NCBI GenBank assembly: GCA_022575985.1
Contig: JAKSXM010000272.1
Coordinates: 25,602,501 to 25,666,500 of the forward strand
Source of the DNA: Anagrus nilaparvatae
Lineage: Eukaryota > Arthropoda > Insecta > Hymenoptera > Mymaridae
Reading direction: 5' to 3'
DNA: 64,000 nucleotides
The notes under the pieces are model-generated. The model was not told the origin of the DNA and made no database searches. It saw only the letters and a program-made list of their open reading frames with translations. The position numbers and the translations under genes are program-made. Shown here piece after piece: positions 11,201-21,520 of the stretch (position 1 is the stretch's first letter; the number at the start of each line of letters is the position of its first letter).

Positions 11201-13981
11201 CCGCTATCATCTTTGATTTTTGATATTCGATAGTTTTAAAAAATAATAATTCATAAGTTCGCATCTATTCGATACCATTTAATTGGACGCGTACTGTTTT
11301 TTATTATTAATTTCTAATTAATTAAAAAAAATTATCAAATATAAAAAATCGAAGACGATACTGGTGTAGTGGAATGAAAAAGAAAATATTCTATAAAAGG
11401 AGAAATTTTTGTAATTGCTTTTTGGCTTCAGAAAATCCGGAACCGATAGGCCCAAATTTACTAAATTCCCCATAGAAAATATCGGTAATCACAGAGTTCT
11501 GGAATGCTATTATAAAAAAAAAATTCGTTGAAGTTCACAATAACCTCAAAATATAAAACATGTTTATGATATAAAATATTTTCATACAGGTTATTGCTAA
11601 ATTTAATACCGAAGAATTAATACAATTTTTGGATAAAGAAACCATTGTTTGGTGTTCAAAGTCATATTATACTCGACGTCGGCGCGCGCGTTTTTATATT
11701 TTGTGATTTTTAAATTTACACAATTAGATATTTATTTCTAATAGTGTAATTTATAAATTTACCATTTATATAGTGTAATTATAAAATTTTACCACGTATA
11801 AAATGTATAACAAAAATTTTTACACAACATAGAGTGTAAAAAATAATTATTACATGCCATAGAGTGTTGTTGTGTAATTTTGGACATATATTTACACCAT
11901 AGTGTTTAGAGAGTTAATAAAGCATTACGTTTAGCGACGGACATCGTGTAAAATTAACTCAATTTAAGGGGTGGAATACGACAAGTATAAATTTTAAAGA
12001 TTACTGAAAAAGGAAAAATAATTTTTAAACAAGATTTGATAATATTTCTAAAGATAGTATACGTAAAAGGATAAATTTTTAATGGAAAAGGTGTTTTTAT
12101 TTAATGGAATAAAGAAATTGGAAAATTTTAGAGTATTTATTTTGGTACTGATGTATACGAGCTTACCTTCAAAAATTATGAATAAGTTCCCTGACCTACT
12201 TTTTGATTTAATTTATACGATCTGTAAACAAATAATACTCTGTTCATAGACTGGAAAATTTAACATTTCACCAATTTTCAAGAAAAATTCTTTTTGGATC
12301 ATTTATTAATTAACAAGTTGTGAAAAAATTGACCCTTTTGTAGTAGAAAAACAAATTGAATGAAGCTTGTTAAGAACCTAAAAAAACACCGTGAATATCT
12401 TAGCATTCTTATGCAGTAGTACTTCTGTACACCTAGAATAATAAAAAAATTTTAATCATAAAAGAATACTTGAAATTAAGATATGCTAAGATTTAATTGC
12501 TCGTAAAACAATATTTGTTGAATACTTACGTGCATCCTACTTTATTCTTATACACACAATATATATAAATAATTAGTTCATGAGTTGTGATGATGGGTAT
12601 TAAAAAAAGCTCTAAGCGTTATATCGAAATAAAGTATTTAACCTTGTGGAATTTGCCTCCATTTTTTAAAAGTCTTATAATTATTTTTCAAATTTGTTAC
12701 GCTGTAAAACAAATTGTACAGAGAGAAATTTTAGAACCACCTAAATATATACAGAAATCACAGCTATAAATCTTTTGATAAGAACTTTTTATTTATCTAT
12801 AATTACATGTTACTTGTTAAGGAGGGCATAATCATAATTAAAAATAAAATATATTTTATAATTTATTGCCGATTTATCTAAATTAATAATTGTACATTAT
12901 ATTTATAATTATTGCAAGCTTTAAACGACAAACATGAAAATAAAAAAAAATTGATTATATATATATACTTGTACATGCACAAAATATAAATTACGTACTT
13001 GAAGAAATACAATACTTAAACATTTGTCCTTAAGGCAGATATAAATGACCGAAGAGAAAAGTCTTGATTTTTTAATATTTTGCGGTTCATTGATCGTCAT
13101 AATAAACTTTTATATATACATATTTAATAATAATCAGTTGACATATATATATATACCGCACCTCCTTATCTTCTTTATTTTTAAGGGATTCGCTTGATTG
13201 GATTCGTTACGGATTTTCCGATCTGTACTCCCGGATATGCGTATGTATGATTATTGAGTAGCAAAATTTTTTATATAAAATCACCCACGCGACAATTTAT
13301 TATTATTATTTTGTAATGGTATTTGTATTGTATTGTATATATTTTATATAAATTTTTGATACAGAAAAATTTTTATTTAGCATATGTTAACCGTTAGCTT
13401 ATACTGTATTAAATACAGTATTTGATCAGTGTAGACATTTATTAAATAAATATTTAAGTCTAATTAAAAATGATTGTTTCGAGTAACTTTTAAGCGAGAA
13501 TACCAAGAAAGTTGTATAATTAGGATTAATTTCGGATCACCTCTTAATTATTTACTGTAATTACCGTACTCTCCGTGGCCTGGGTTAAGTCAGAGATTGG
13601 AAACCCCTTTTATTTTTTATCAGCTTATCTCCTGAACCTTGAACCAGGAACCTTTGAACCAGATCATTTAATTAAAATCTCTCACAAGTATATCACTGCC
13701 AAATATTTTGTAAATATTTCCTTAATACTAGCCAAGTTTGATACAATAATTTATATATATATCATTCAATTCTTCATAAATCAATAATACATTTTTCATT
13801 TTTCAGACAATGTAATGGAAGTAGTTCAGGATACGATGGATGTGAATATCTGTGTTGTGGAAGAGGTTACATAACAAGAGCCGAAGAAATATTAGAAAGA
13901 TGCGAATGCAAATATGTTAGTTGTTGTTACGTTAAATGTAAAACTTGTCGTAACGTATTAATCTCTCATGAATGTCATTAA
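5275..13981 (+). CDS. Wnt11: Wnt11-type secreted ligand (3' four exons; signal-peptide exon not found)
   Basis: Exons 5275-5516, 5579-5934, 6010-6281 and 13807-13981 join in frame to give 347 residues and a stop. Wnt proteins are secreted, lipidated glycoproteins acting through Frizzled receptors. Visible hallmarks, in order: CQQAFRSQRWNCSSIE, GTREQAFVYA, FKWGGCGDD, the lipid-attachment motif ECKCHGVSGSCSVRTCW (acylated serine expected in GVSGS), and the cysteine-rich C-terminus CCGRGYITRAEEILERCECK ending SHECH. The WNCSSIE..P.Y and GTRE.AFVYA patterns fit Wnt11 better than other subfamilies. Compared with vertebrate Wnt11 there is a proline/serine-rich insertion between the PPNREPP segment and KWGGC. 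Only the short N-terminus with the signal peptide is missing; it should lie on one or more exons upstream. The last intron is 7.5 kb and full of transposons. Subfamily assignment is from remembered sequences. Confidence 0.9.
6282..8680 (+). other. First part of the long last intron of Wnt11
   Basis: The donor is AG|GTAAGT at 6282. The stretch is AT-rich with no coding signal. The open frame at 6915-7112 has no family resemblance. Confidence 0.7.
8735..8758. repeat. Interstitial (CCTAA)4 telomere-like motif
   Basis: Four to five consecutive CCTAA units, the complement of the arthropod telomere repeat TTAGG. They lie in the terminal inverted repeat of the element; shorter versions occur at related ends (15122-15132). 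A transposon-terminal motif is therefore more likely than a healed telomere. Confidence 0.8.
8930..10085 (+). pseudogene. BEL/Pao LTR-retrotransposon gag-protease-RT remnant
   Basis: Frameshifted plus-strand pieces follow BEL/Pao order. At 8960-9165 there are zinc-knuckle-like cysteines (VCDLCKDGQHPLFKCPEF, then LCQNCLRSHEGEKCSGCIVC and LLH). At 9218-9470 the protease-like DUF1758 region contains LLDCSTANLITEKFARSLNL, where the expected DSGS active-site motif reads DCST. At 9530-9700 ITDFIPSEPI, KIPSKLPLADPNF and MLVGSGPTLFLL follow. From about 9850 the reverse transcriptase entry includes IALPFKENKNLLGSSLNLAL, KRLFSLK, RRFQRDPNFEKEYTGVIQ and GHMQEVPEHPG, ending HHPHHAVFKF. Multiple stops and frameshifts make it inactive. 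No LTRs were recognised; the ends fall at the inverted repeats. Confidence 0.85.
10654..11913. repeat. 1.26 kb foldback element (long inverted repeat)
   Basis: The left arm begins CTCTCTAAACACTATGGTGTAAATATATGTCC and the right arm ends in its reverse complement at 11913. Arms of about 600 bp match nearly throughout, including the CGCGCGCGCCGACGTCG block (10876-10892 and 11677-11693). The centre is near 11285, with TTCGATACCATTTAATTGGACGCGTACTG forming the loop. No transposase is visible. A truncated relative of the central part is at 61285-61665. It sits in the last intron of Wnt11. Confidence 0.92.
11914..13806 (+). other. Distal part of the last Wnt11 intron
   Basis: AT-rich, ending in the acceptor TTTTTCAG before 13807. 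Open frames at 12587-12769 and 13575-13787 show no family features. A short (TA)n stretch lies at about 12957-12967. Confidence 0.7.
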
Positions 13982-14419
13982 AAATTCTATAAAAGATTTA
14001 TATATATATTTGAATTATTATTATTATTATTATTATTAAGTAGATAAAAAAAAAAGAAAATTTTTTATCTTTTATAATATTTATTATAAGTTTTTTAAAA
14101 TATTTATTTATATATATATAAATATAATCAGCTAACGAATAATTCTCATATATATGTATGTACGATGATTGTAAAATTAATAATTTTTTAAATACTACTT
14201 GAGTAATAAGTATTTTAATAAATATAAGTAGATTATTATTTGTACATTTGTCTTATTATATTTGCTTTCAAATTTATGATATATTATATTATCAGCAAAA
14301 AATATATGTATTAGGCGAAATTTTTAATTTTAATAACTTAAATAATAAATTATGTGTATGCTAAAAGTAAGATTGAATTTATAGAAAATGAGTGTATTTA
14401 ACGTTAGTTATGAATTCTT

Positions 14420-15178
14420 AAAGGCTATTTCTGGATAAATATAGTGATTTGGACCGCGAAACCAAATCTAGCGCCCGAAAAGTTATCAAAAAACTCATTG
14501 GTTCCCGTCGGAACTGTACATCTAGGCACGACAGGCCCCCGAAAATCTAAATAAAAAATGTTTTTTTTTTGTGGGTTTTTTAGATTTTATATGATTTCTC
14601 CGAATCATGAACAGATAAAATACTCTGCTTATAGGCTAGAAAAATTAACATTTTATCACTTTACAACAAAAATTTTTTTTGGGCCTTTAAGGCTCCTTTA
14701 AGACCTTGAAATATAATTTTAAATTTTTCGAAAATCGATTTTTTGAGAATAAAAAAAATATAGAATTCTTAAATTTTTTGTATATACTCCTGGGGGGGTA
14801 AAAACCCATATTGTTTAAATTTTTAGAAAATCTTATGGAAGGGGAAGCTTTTTCAAATTTTTTTTTAGTCCTTAAATCAAAAATATGTTAAGTCCATTTG
14901 ACCTTCTCCCCCCCCTAAAATGTCACTTTTTCACCCTTCGTCCCTATACCCAGCTAGACCTTTTTAAATGCCCCTCCCAATGAACATATTCAATGTTAAA
15001 TAAAAAAAACTAAAAAACCACCAAAAAATTTTTTTTGATATTTGGGGGGCCTTTCATTGCCTGCATTTCTAATTTCAACGGTAATTAGTGACTTTTTTGA
15101 TATCTTTTTGGGCACTACTACTTAGGTTAGGCTTGGTTTTGAGGGCAAAATTACTATACTTATCCGGAAATAGCCTTT
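14420..15178. mobile_element. 759 bp non-autonomous inverted-repeat element related to the one at 8680
   Basis: The left end AAAGGCTATTTCTGGATAAATATAGTGATTTGG and the right end CTATACTTATCCGGAAATAGCCTTT are inverted. Next inward, ATCAAAAAACTCATTGGTTCCCGTCGGAA pairs with TTTCAACGGTAATTAGTGACTTTTTTGAT, and GGCCCCCGAAA pairs near GGGGGGCCTTT. The interior holds G- or C-runs (GGGGGGGTAAAAACCC at 14793; CTCCCCCCCCTAAAATGTCAC at 14904) shared with repeats near 24.2 kb. No coding capacity seen. Confidence 0.85.
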
Positions 15179-15375
15179 GATATTTTGAATATGGTATTTA
15201 GAAGATAGTATACATGTAATAGAAACTTTATTTTAGTATTTATAATTTTTTCTGAGTCTTTTTGTATCAAAACATCAATCTGCACAACAACTCCTATATT
15301 AATTCCTATTTTCAATATTTTCATTATATCAATTATACTTAATTTTCGTTGTTAATTTTTGTCAAATCGCGAATA

Positions 15376-15412
<37 letters not shown>

Positions 15413-16745
15413 TCAATTACTAGTAGCAAGCCAAAAGTCTCCTACATGTCTCAGTAAGGTATATTATATTACTTTGAAGAGAAAAATTTTGTATTAAATT
15501 TAATGAAAAAACTTATATCAAATTCATGAACTATGAGTTTAAATTTTTTTTTTTTTAAATTTAAAAAAAAATTTCATGTAGGCGTTCTTTGGCAGATCGC
15601 AAATAATGTGATTTTAAATATATATAATTTTTGAAGAATATTACAGTATCTTCAACCATAAGAAGTAAGCTCAGATCAAAGAATATCTTTGATGAAAAAA
15701 TTTAGTCGAAAAAATATAATTGGAAGCAACTTGACAAAACATTTTTAGCTTAGGAAAATTCAAATAAATATTTAAGAGTATTATTTATATCAAAAAATAT
15801 TTGAAACAACAACGAAGTAAAAATAACAACTTTAAAAAATCAATAAAACAATTTAAAACTTAAAAGTCAACAAAAACATAAATTTAACACCTGCGTGCGG
15901 AGAATTTTACGAATGCAAGCTTTCTTGAAAATCATTTCTTAAAAATAAAATAATGCGGAAAAACAGTTACAAACATAATATCATTTTTAAATTCAAAATA
16001 TACTCACCCATCGACAAGTATCTACCGTGTAAAAATTATAATACCATCTGAAAAAATAATAGCTATTTGTTAAACAAGGGCGGAAACAGAATTTAACTTT
16101 TGAATAAGTTGTATGCACGACTCAGTGCCCAAAATTTTTCTCTGCTGTTTAACATTCGGTTTTTCATAACAAACGATAATAATGCGGTCGCCTGAGGCAA
16201 GAAAATAGAACTACTATGAAAATAATCAATTAGCTAAATTTTTTTAATTCTGTCTAAACCCTCCCCCCCTACCTGCTTATTTTTTACGTTCTTTTCCTAT
16301 AATTTTTGCTGTTACAGTAGAATAAAGAAATCTTAGTCCAATTTCATAATGTAACCCAATTTTGATTATGTAACACATCCAACTTAATAAATTCTTATTC
16401 TCTATATTTTCAAAATTATTGTTTCCTCAATATTATCATTGCATACTTTATTCAATTAAAAAAATGTTAAACATGAAGTAGGCGAGTAAAAAGTAGAAGA
16501 TGTTTATTTAATTTTTATATAATTGAAGCAATAAAAAACGCATAAAATTTTTACAATTTAAATATTATGCAAATTTATAATATTATTATTTTAGTCTACT
16601 AAATTTAATTATTTGATTATTTGATAAATTTATATAATTAGATAATAATCATTAAATGTAAATTTAGTAATTTTTGTAAATAATTTTTCAATTTTTTAAA
16701 ATAATTTATACTTTTTGTGTAACTAAAAAAAAAAAAAAATTATAT
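15179..16745. other. Intergenic, AT-rich; (TA)n microsatellite and a dispersed-repeat copy
   Basis: It lies between the converging 3' ends of Wnt11 (+) and the EFHC gene (-). A perfect (TA)n run is at about 15380-15409. The dispersed motif AATAGCTATTTGTTAAACAAGG is at about 16058-16079. No gene was recognised. Confidence 0.7.
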
Positions 16746-19700
16746 TTAATCACAATCAATTAATTTTTTATCATTATCATTATCAATTGTATCGTCATTT
16801 TTTTTATTTAATCCTAAATCTTGAATAAATTTATTCCAATCAATAAAATGACATTCTTTTGGTTTTTCTTTATTCATTAAATACAAACTCTATAAAAAAA
16901 AATTAAATTAAAAAAAAAAATTGTTAATTATATCATAAAATTAGTTACTAACCTGAATATTTGTAGGTACGATTGGTGGAAGAGGATCAACTTTAAAATT
17001 CAAAAAGTTAAGTACATCGCACCATTCAAGTTTTCCATCATCATTTTTGTTTATTCTGAAAAAATTTTATTAATTTTACTAATCTTATAAATTAATTACA
17101 ATAATTTAACATACTTATCAAGCATTAAATTAATAAGTTCTGAACTGATTGGCAGTCTATTAGATCTGAGAATAATATAAACGTCATTTCGAGATAAACG
17201 ACCAGTATTATTTCTATCCCAAGCATGAAAATCTTCCTTTAGTCTTTCAAATTCGTTCCAACAGTTTCTATTTAATTCCCAATGCACTAAAGCTCTATAA
17301 AATTCAAAAAAAAATTATTAATATTAAACTTATGTACGACAATTCAAATTACCTTATGTATTCTCTTGATCGAATATCTTTGTTATCTTGAACGTTAAAA
17401 TGTCTTGCTATTGTTATTATTTCATGTTCGGTTATTGATTCACCGCAATATTTGTACATTGCTTCTCTGTGATTTTAAATAATTTTTGTGTTAATTTTTT
17501 TATTGTGTTGAAATAATAATTTTCATTACCTTAAACAATTAAATGATAATAATTTCAAATCTTGATCACATTCAGTTGATTTATTATTGTAAATTTTCGG
17601 TTCATAAGTATCAATAAATTCTTTGTAATATTTTTCGACATGATTTCGTACTTTTCTTAGTATTAATTTAATGTCAGATTTTGGAAACTAGATAAAAAAT
17701 AATAATTTTTTAACAAGGTAAGTACAAAAGTTTTGGACACTTTTAACTACGGAGCCAAAAATCGTGCACTACCCTTATAAATTATTAAAAAATTAAATAA
17801 AATATATAATTTGTACACATACTTCATTAGAATTTTTTTCCATATAATTTAACGTAAATTCATCAGCATTATGAATATTAAATTTAAATTTATTCAGCTC
17901 AACCAAATTACCAATAAATAAATCATTTGCTTGATAATATTTTGGTGGTTTATTTGTAAATATATCTTGACCAGGTATTAATATTGGCATTTTATTTAAA
18001 AATAAACCTTTTGTACGTCCTAAAAAAAGTATATGGTTTATTCCAAATTTTATTCCAAAAACAGTAATATTTTATGTTTTACCTTCTTTTGTAACTTCAA
18101 GAATTTGTATTGCATTATCAACGATATGATAACAAATAATAAATACTCTGTTTTGATCAATTAAATTATCAGATATCATATTAGCTTTAAATCTCAAAAT
18201 CGTCACATCTGGGTTTTGGCTAAAAAAAATTATTTATTTAAAATAAATTAACATTAATTAACAGTAATTAATTTCATACTTTTCATATCTGTAAAGTTTT
18301 CCAGAACTCGTTAATGGTGGTTTAGGTACAGTTTTTAAGCAATTCATTAACGAATCTTCGTAACTGCCATAGCCATTATATGGTGGTATGCATTTTTCAA
18401 TATTATTATTTTTGTAGTTATCATTTTTACTCTCAGGCATTTTTAATGGTGTGAAGTCATCCAAACCATATTTTTGTCTTATAAAAATATTTTCTATTTT
18501 TCATTTTGAATATAAAATTTTTGTTTCTAGTTTAAAATAAAATTAATTTTTTGTTTCATAGTTACCTGTAATATTCTTTAGTAAATTCATCTAAATCAAT
18601 TATAACGACTTTTCTACCAAATATGTCGATTTTGGAGCCAATCGTTAATTCACATTCGTTGTAGTAATTGCTTTGTTCATTTGAGTCGTATGAATGATCT
18701 TTTATGTAATACATTTCTTTTTCACCAAACACGTTTAAGATTGTTATTGGATCATTGTTACCAATTGGATCGATATTTCTGAAAAACTAATAAATTTATG
18801 TTTTACATTTACGATCTACTAGGGATTATTTTTAATTTTTTGGTCATAAATAGTAATGCTATTTACCTTTGGTACTTTCATTGGCTTAACTAAAGCTATT
18901 TTCCTAACATGTCCTTTATCATCGTGCAATTTTTCAATAATTTCAATATTATCATTAGAAAGATAATACAATATTTCTAAATCATGAATATAACCATATT
19001 CAACATCACTATCATCCCAATAACCAAAAAATCTTAAAATTTTCTTATCATATTTAAAAAATTTTCCATTATCATTTAATTTTTTAACTTTTTTCTTAAT
19101 TTTTACATTCTGAAAAAAAGGTAAGCTTAATTAAAATCATAATTTTTGATATGGAATAACTCATATAAAATACCAACATTATTTTTTAATCTTTCTCTAT
19201 AAGGATCAATTGGACATTCAATTGGATCAGGTACTGGTACACCCATACGATTTAAAAAATTTCTAGTAAATTTATCACAATCGTATATTTTATAAACACG
19301 TCCATAAATATTAACTTCGTAACCAATATTTAAATCAAGAATATCGTAATAACGATATTTTACTGGATCAGGTAATGGTATTCTTTGACGCCTTACTAAT
19401 ACTCCTTTGTTAATAAAAATAATTTTTAATTAATCTAAATTTTTTTTTTTTATAAAATTAATAATTTTTTACAAACCATGTGTATTTGTACATATCCTTT
19501 CGAAATAAGGCTCGCTGACCTTCATCGTACCATCCTCTAAGAAAAAACTTATATTTACCTGTCTTATTTTATATGGTTCTTTTTCATAAGCACCTTCTTG
19601 AAAATAAGCTTTAAACATAAGTCTCTGAATGCAAAACAAAAAACAAAATTATATACATTTTGTATAATTTTTTTTTTAGATAAAAAAAATTTTTATACCT

Positions 19701-19983
19701 GAGTATCAAAAGCAAGCCATGGAACAGTTTTTGGTAATTCGCCCCAGGCGTATAATGCTGGATAACGACTGGGTATTGTTGTATTTGGTCTTTCACGGAG
19801 ATAATTAATATTTTTATTAAACATATCAAAATGATGTGTTTTATTAAATTTTTTACGATTTAACTAAAAATATTTATTTATTTTTCATTATTTAAATATT
19901 TTAAATTTTAGGGTTTATTTTTGACTCACGTTTTCATTAAAATTGTAGCCTGGAAGTAATGGTAATTTTGGTGGTTTTTGCAT
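16746..19983 (-). CDS. EFHC1/EFHC2-type protein: three DM10 domains plus C-terminal EF-hands
   Basis: Fourteen exons (minus strand, first to last): 19930-19983, 19699-19863, 19477-19624, 19178-19404, 18867-19109, 18566-18786, 18280-18477, 18083-18219, 17823-18019, 17530-17687, 17353-17466, 17115-17294, 16953-17055, 16746-16889. They join in frame to 762 residues. EFHC proteins are microtubule inner proteins of motile axonemes. DM10 domain 1 spans about residues 75-180 (AYFQEGAYEKEPYKIRQVNI), domain 2 about 205-350 and domain 3 about 405-525 (GRTKGLFL, ANDLFIGNLVEL, DEFTLNYMEKNSNE). The PPYNGYGSYEDSLMNCL linker between domains 2 and 3 is highly characteristic. EF-hand loops: DRNNTGRLSRND (647-658) and NKNDDGKLEWCD (683-694, Asn at position 1). 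The start MQKPPKLPLLPGYNF matches the family N-terminus. Two splice sites were chosen by frame: donor GTTGGT after exon 4, and acceptor TTATTAG of exon 6. EFHC1 versus EFHC2 is not resolved. Confidence 0.92.
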
Positions 19984-21520
19984 TTTTAAAAATTATTTTT
20001 TTACTTGAGTTTTTGAATTATATAAAGTTTAATTTTGAGTATTCAGTGAACAAACCTATAGTACAATTATTTTTGATATTTAAAAGAATTTTGTTTATGG
20101 GGGTTGTCTTGGTAATTTGAATATGTATAGTCTGTATGAGTATTTACTCTATAGAGGTGGTGAGGATAATTTTTATAAATCAAAATTAACGCATGTGAGT
20201 TGAAGAAAAGGTAATCGATAATATTTTTTAGAAACTTTATCCATACATATGTAAAAATAACCAAAAAATTAAAAAATTATTTTATGGCTAATTTTTAATT
20301 TTCCGAAAGTTTTTTGCAGAAAGAGAAAATATATCAAATTAAAGTTAAACATATTATTTTATTTACTGTATGAAAAAGTCTATTCAATAAAAAAAAGTTC
20401 TTGATATATATATACTTTAGATATTTTACAGTTCTAAAGGGTTGTTACTCCTAACCCTGAAGAGATTTATCACATCTGATATTTGCAAAGAACCTTTAAA
20501 TTAAAAAAATTTTCTATATGGGTGTTTTTTTTTTAAGTATTTAAATAAACGCCAGAGCTATTTATCCCAAAAAATTTTACGTAAAATTTATATACTCTCA
20601 CATACATAAATGAAAAATGTGCAGAAAAGCAAGCAAAAACAAACCTCAAGTCGAGGTTCAAAATATTTTTTTGTTTGTAAATGTGTGAATGAATTTTAAA
20701 TAAAAAATTTCTGGGTAAATAGACTTGGCGTTAAATAAATTATTAAATAAAGTGTAATAAAATTTGGTGCCTACCAAACTTTACAAATGAGTCTAATTTT
20801 AGGACTTTTGAAAATTTACAAGTTTTTTGCGCATTTACGACAAATAAAACTTCGAAATTGATGATTAACGACATAAAAAAATTTTAGTAGTTAAATCTCC
20901 TTGGGTTTAGGTTAATGGAGAGTATAATTAACTACATCAATACCTTATAATTATATTTTCCATTAATAAAAAACACGAAATTTATGAAAAATAAAAAATT
21001 AGGATAAGATAAAATAAAAATCTAAATTAAATTGAATTTTATAAATTATTTTATTCAAAACATTTATAAACAAAATTCTATACTTTTAGAAAACATTTAC
21101 AGGTAAAATGTATTTATTAATTTTTATAAAGCATAGTACAAAAAAAAAAATAATCAAATTTTGTGCTTATTGTTGCCTTCTGTGCATTTTTGTGCCATAT
21201 TTTTGTAATATTTATTAAATATATAAAGATGATCAACATCTTTTACATTATATTATTTCATTGTAATAAATAAATGATCAACATTGTAATAAAATTTATA
21301 TAAATATTAGTAAAAAAGAAAAAAAAAAAGCAAATATTAAATTTTATCATTTTTTATACTGCAAAATCCATTATTTATCAGATTTTTTAAAAGCATATTT
21401 TTGGCATTCTGTCTATTTTACAATGTAAAGATTCAATTATTTTTGGCTATTTTTGGCATTAAAATTATGGCAAATACGTTTCATCAAAAAATAAAAAATC
21501 TGATAATAATTTTTGCATAT
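19984..21520. other. Intergenic between the EFHC 5' end and the E-Syt 3' end
   Basis: AT-rich. It should contain the EFHC promoter and the E-Syt 3'UTR and poly(A) signal, but AATAAA-like hexamers are too frequent at this base composition to choose one. No gene recognised. Confidence 0.6.
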
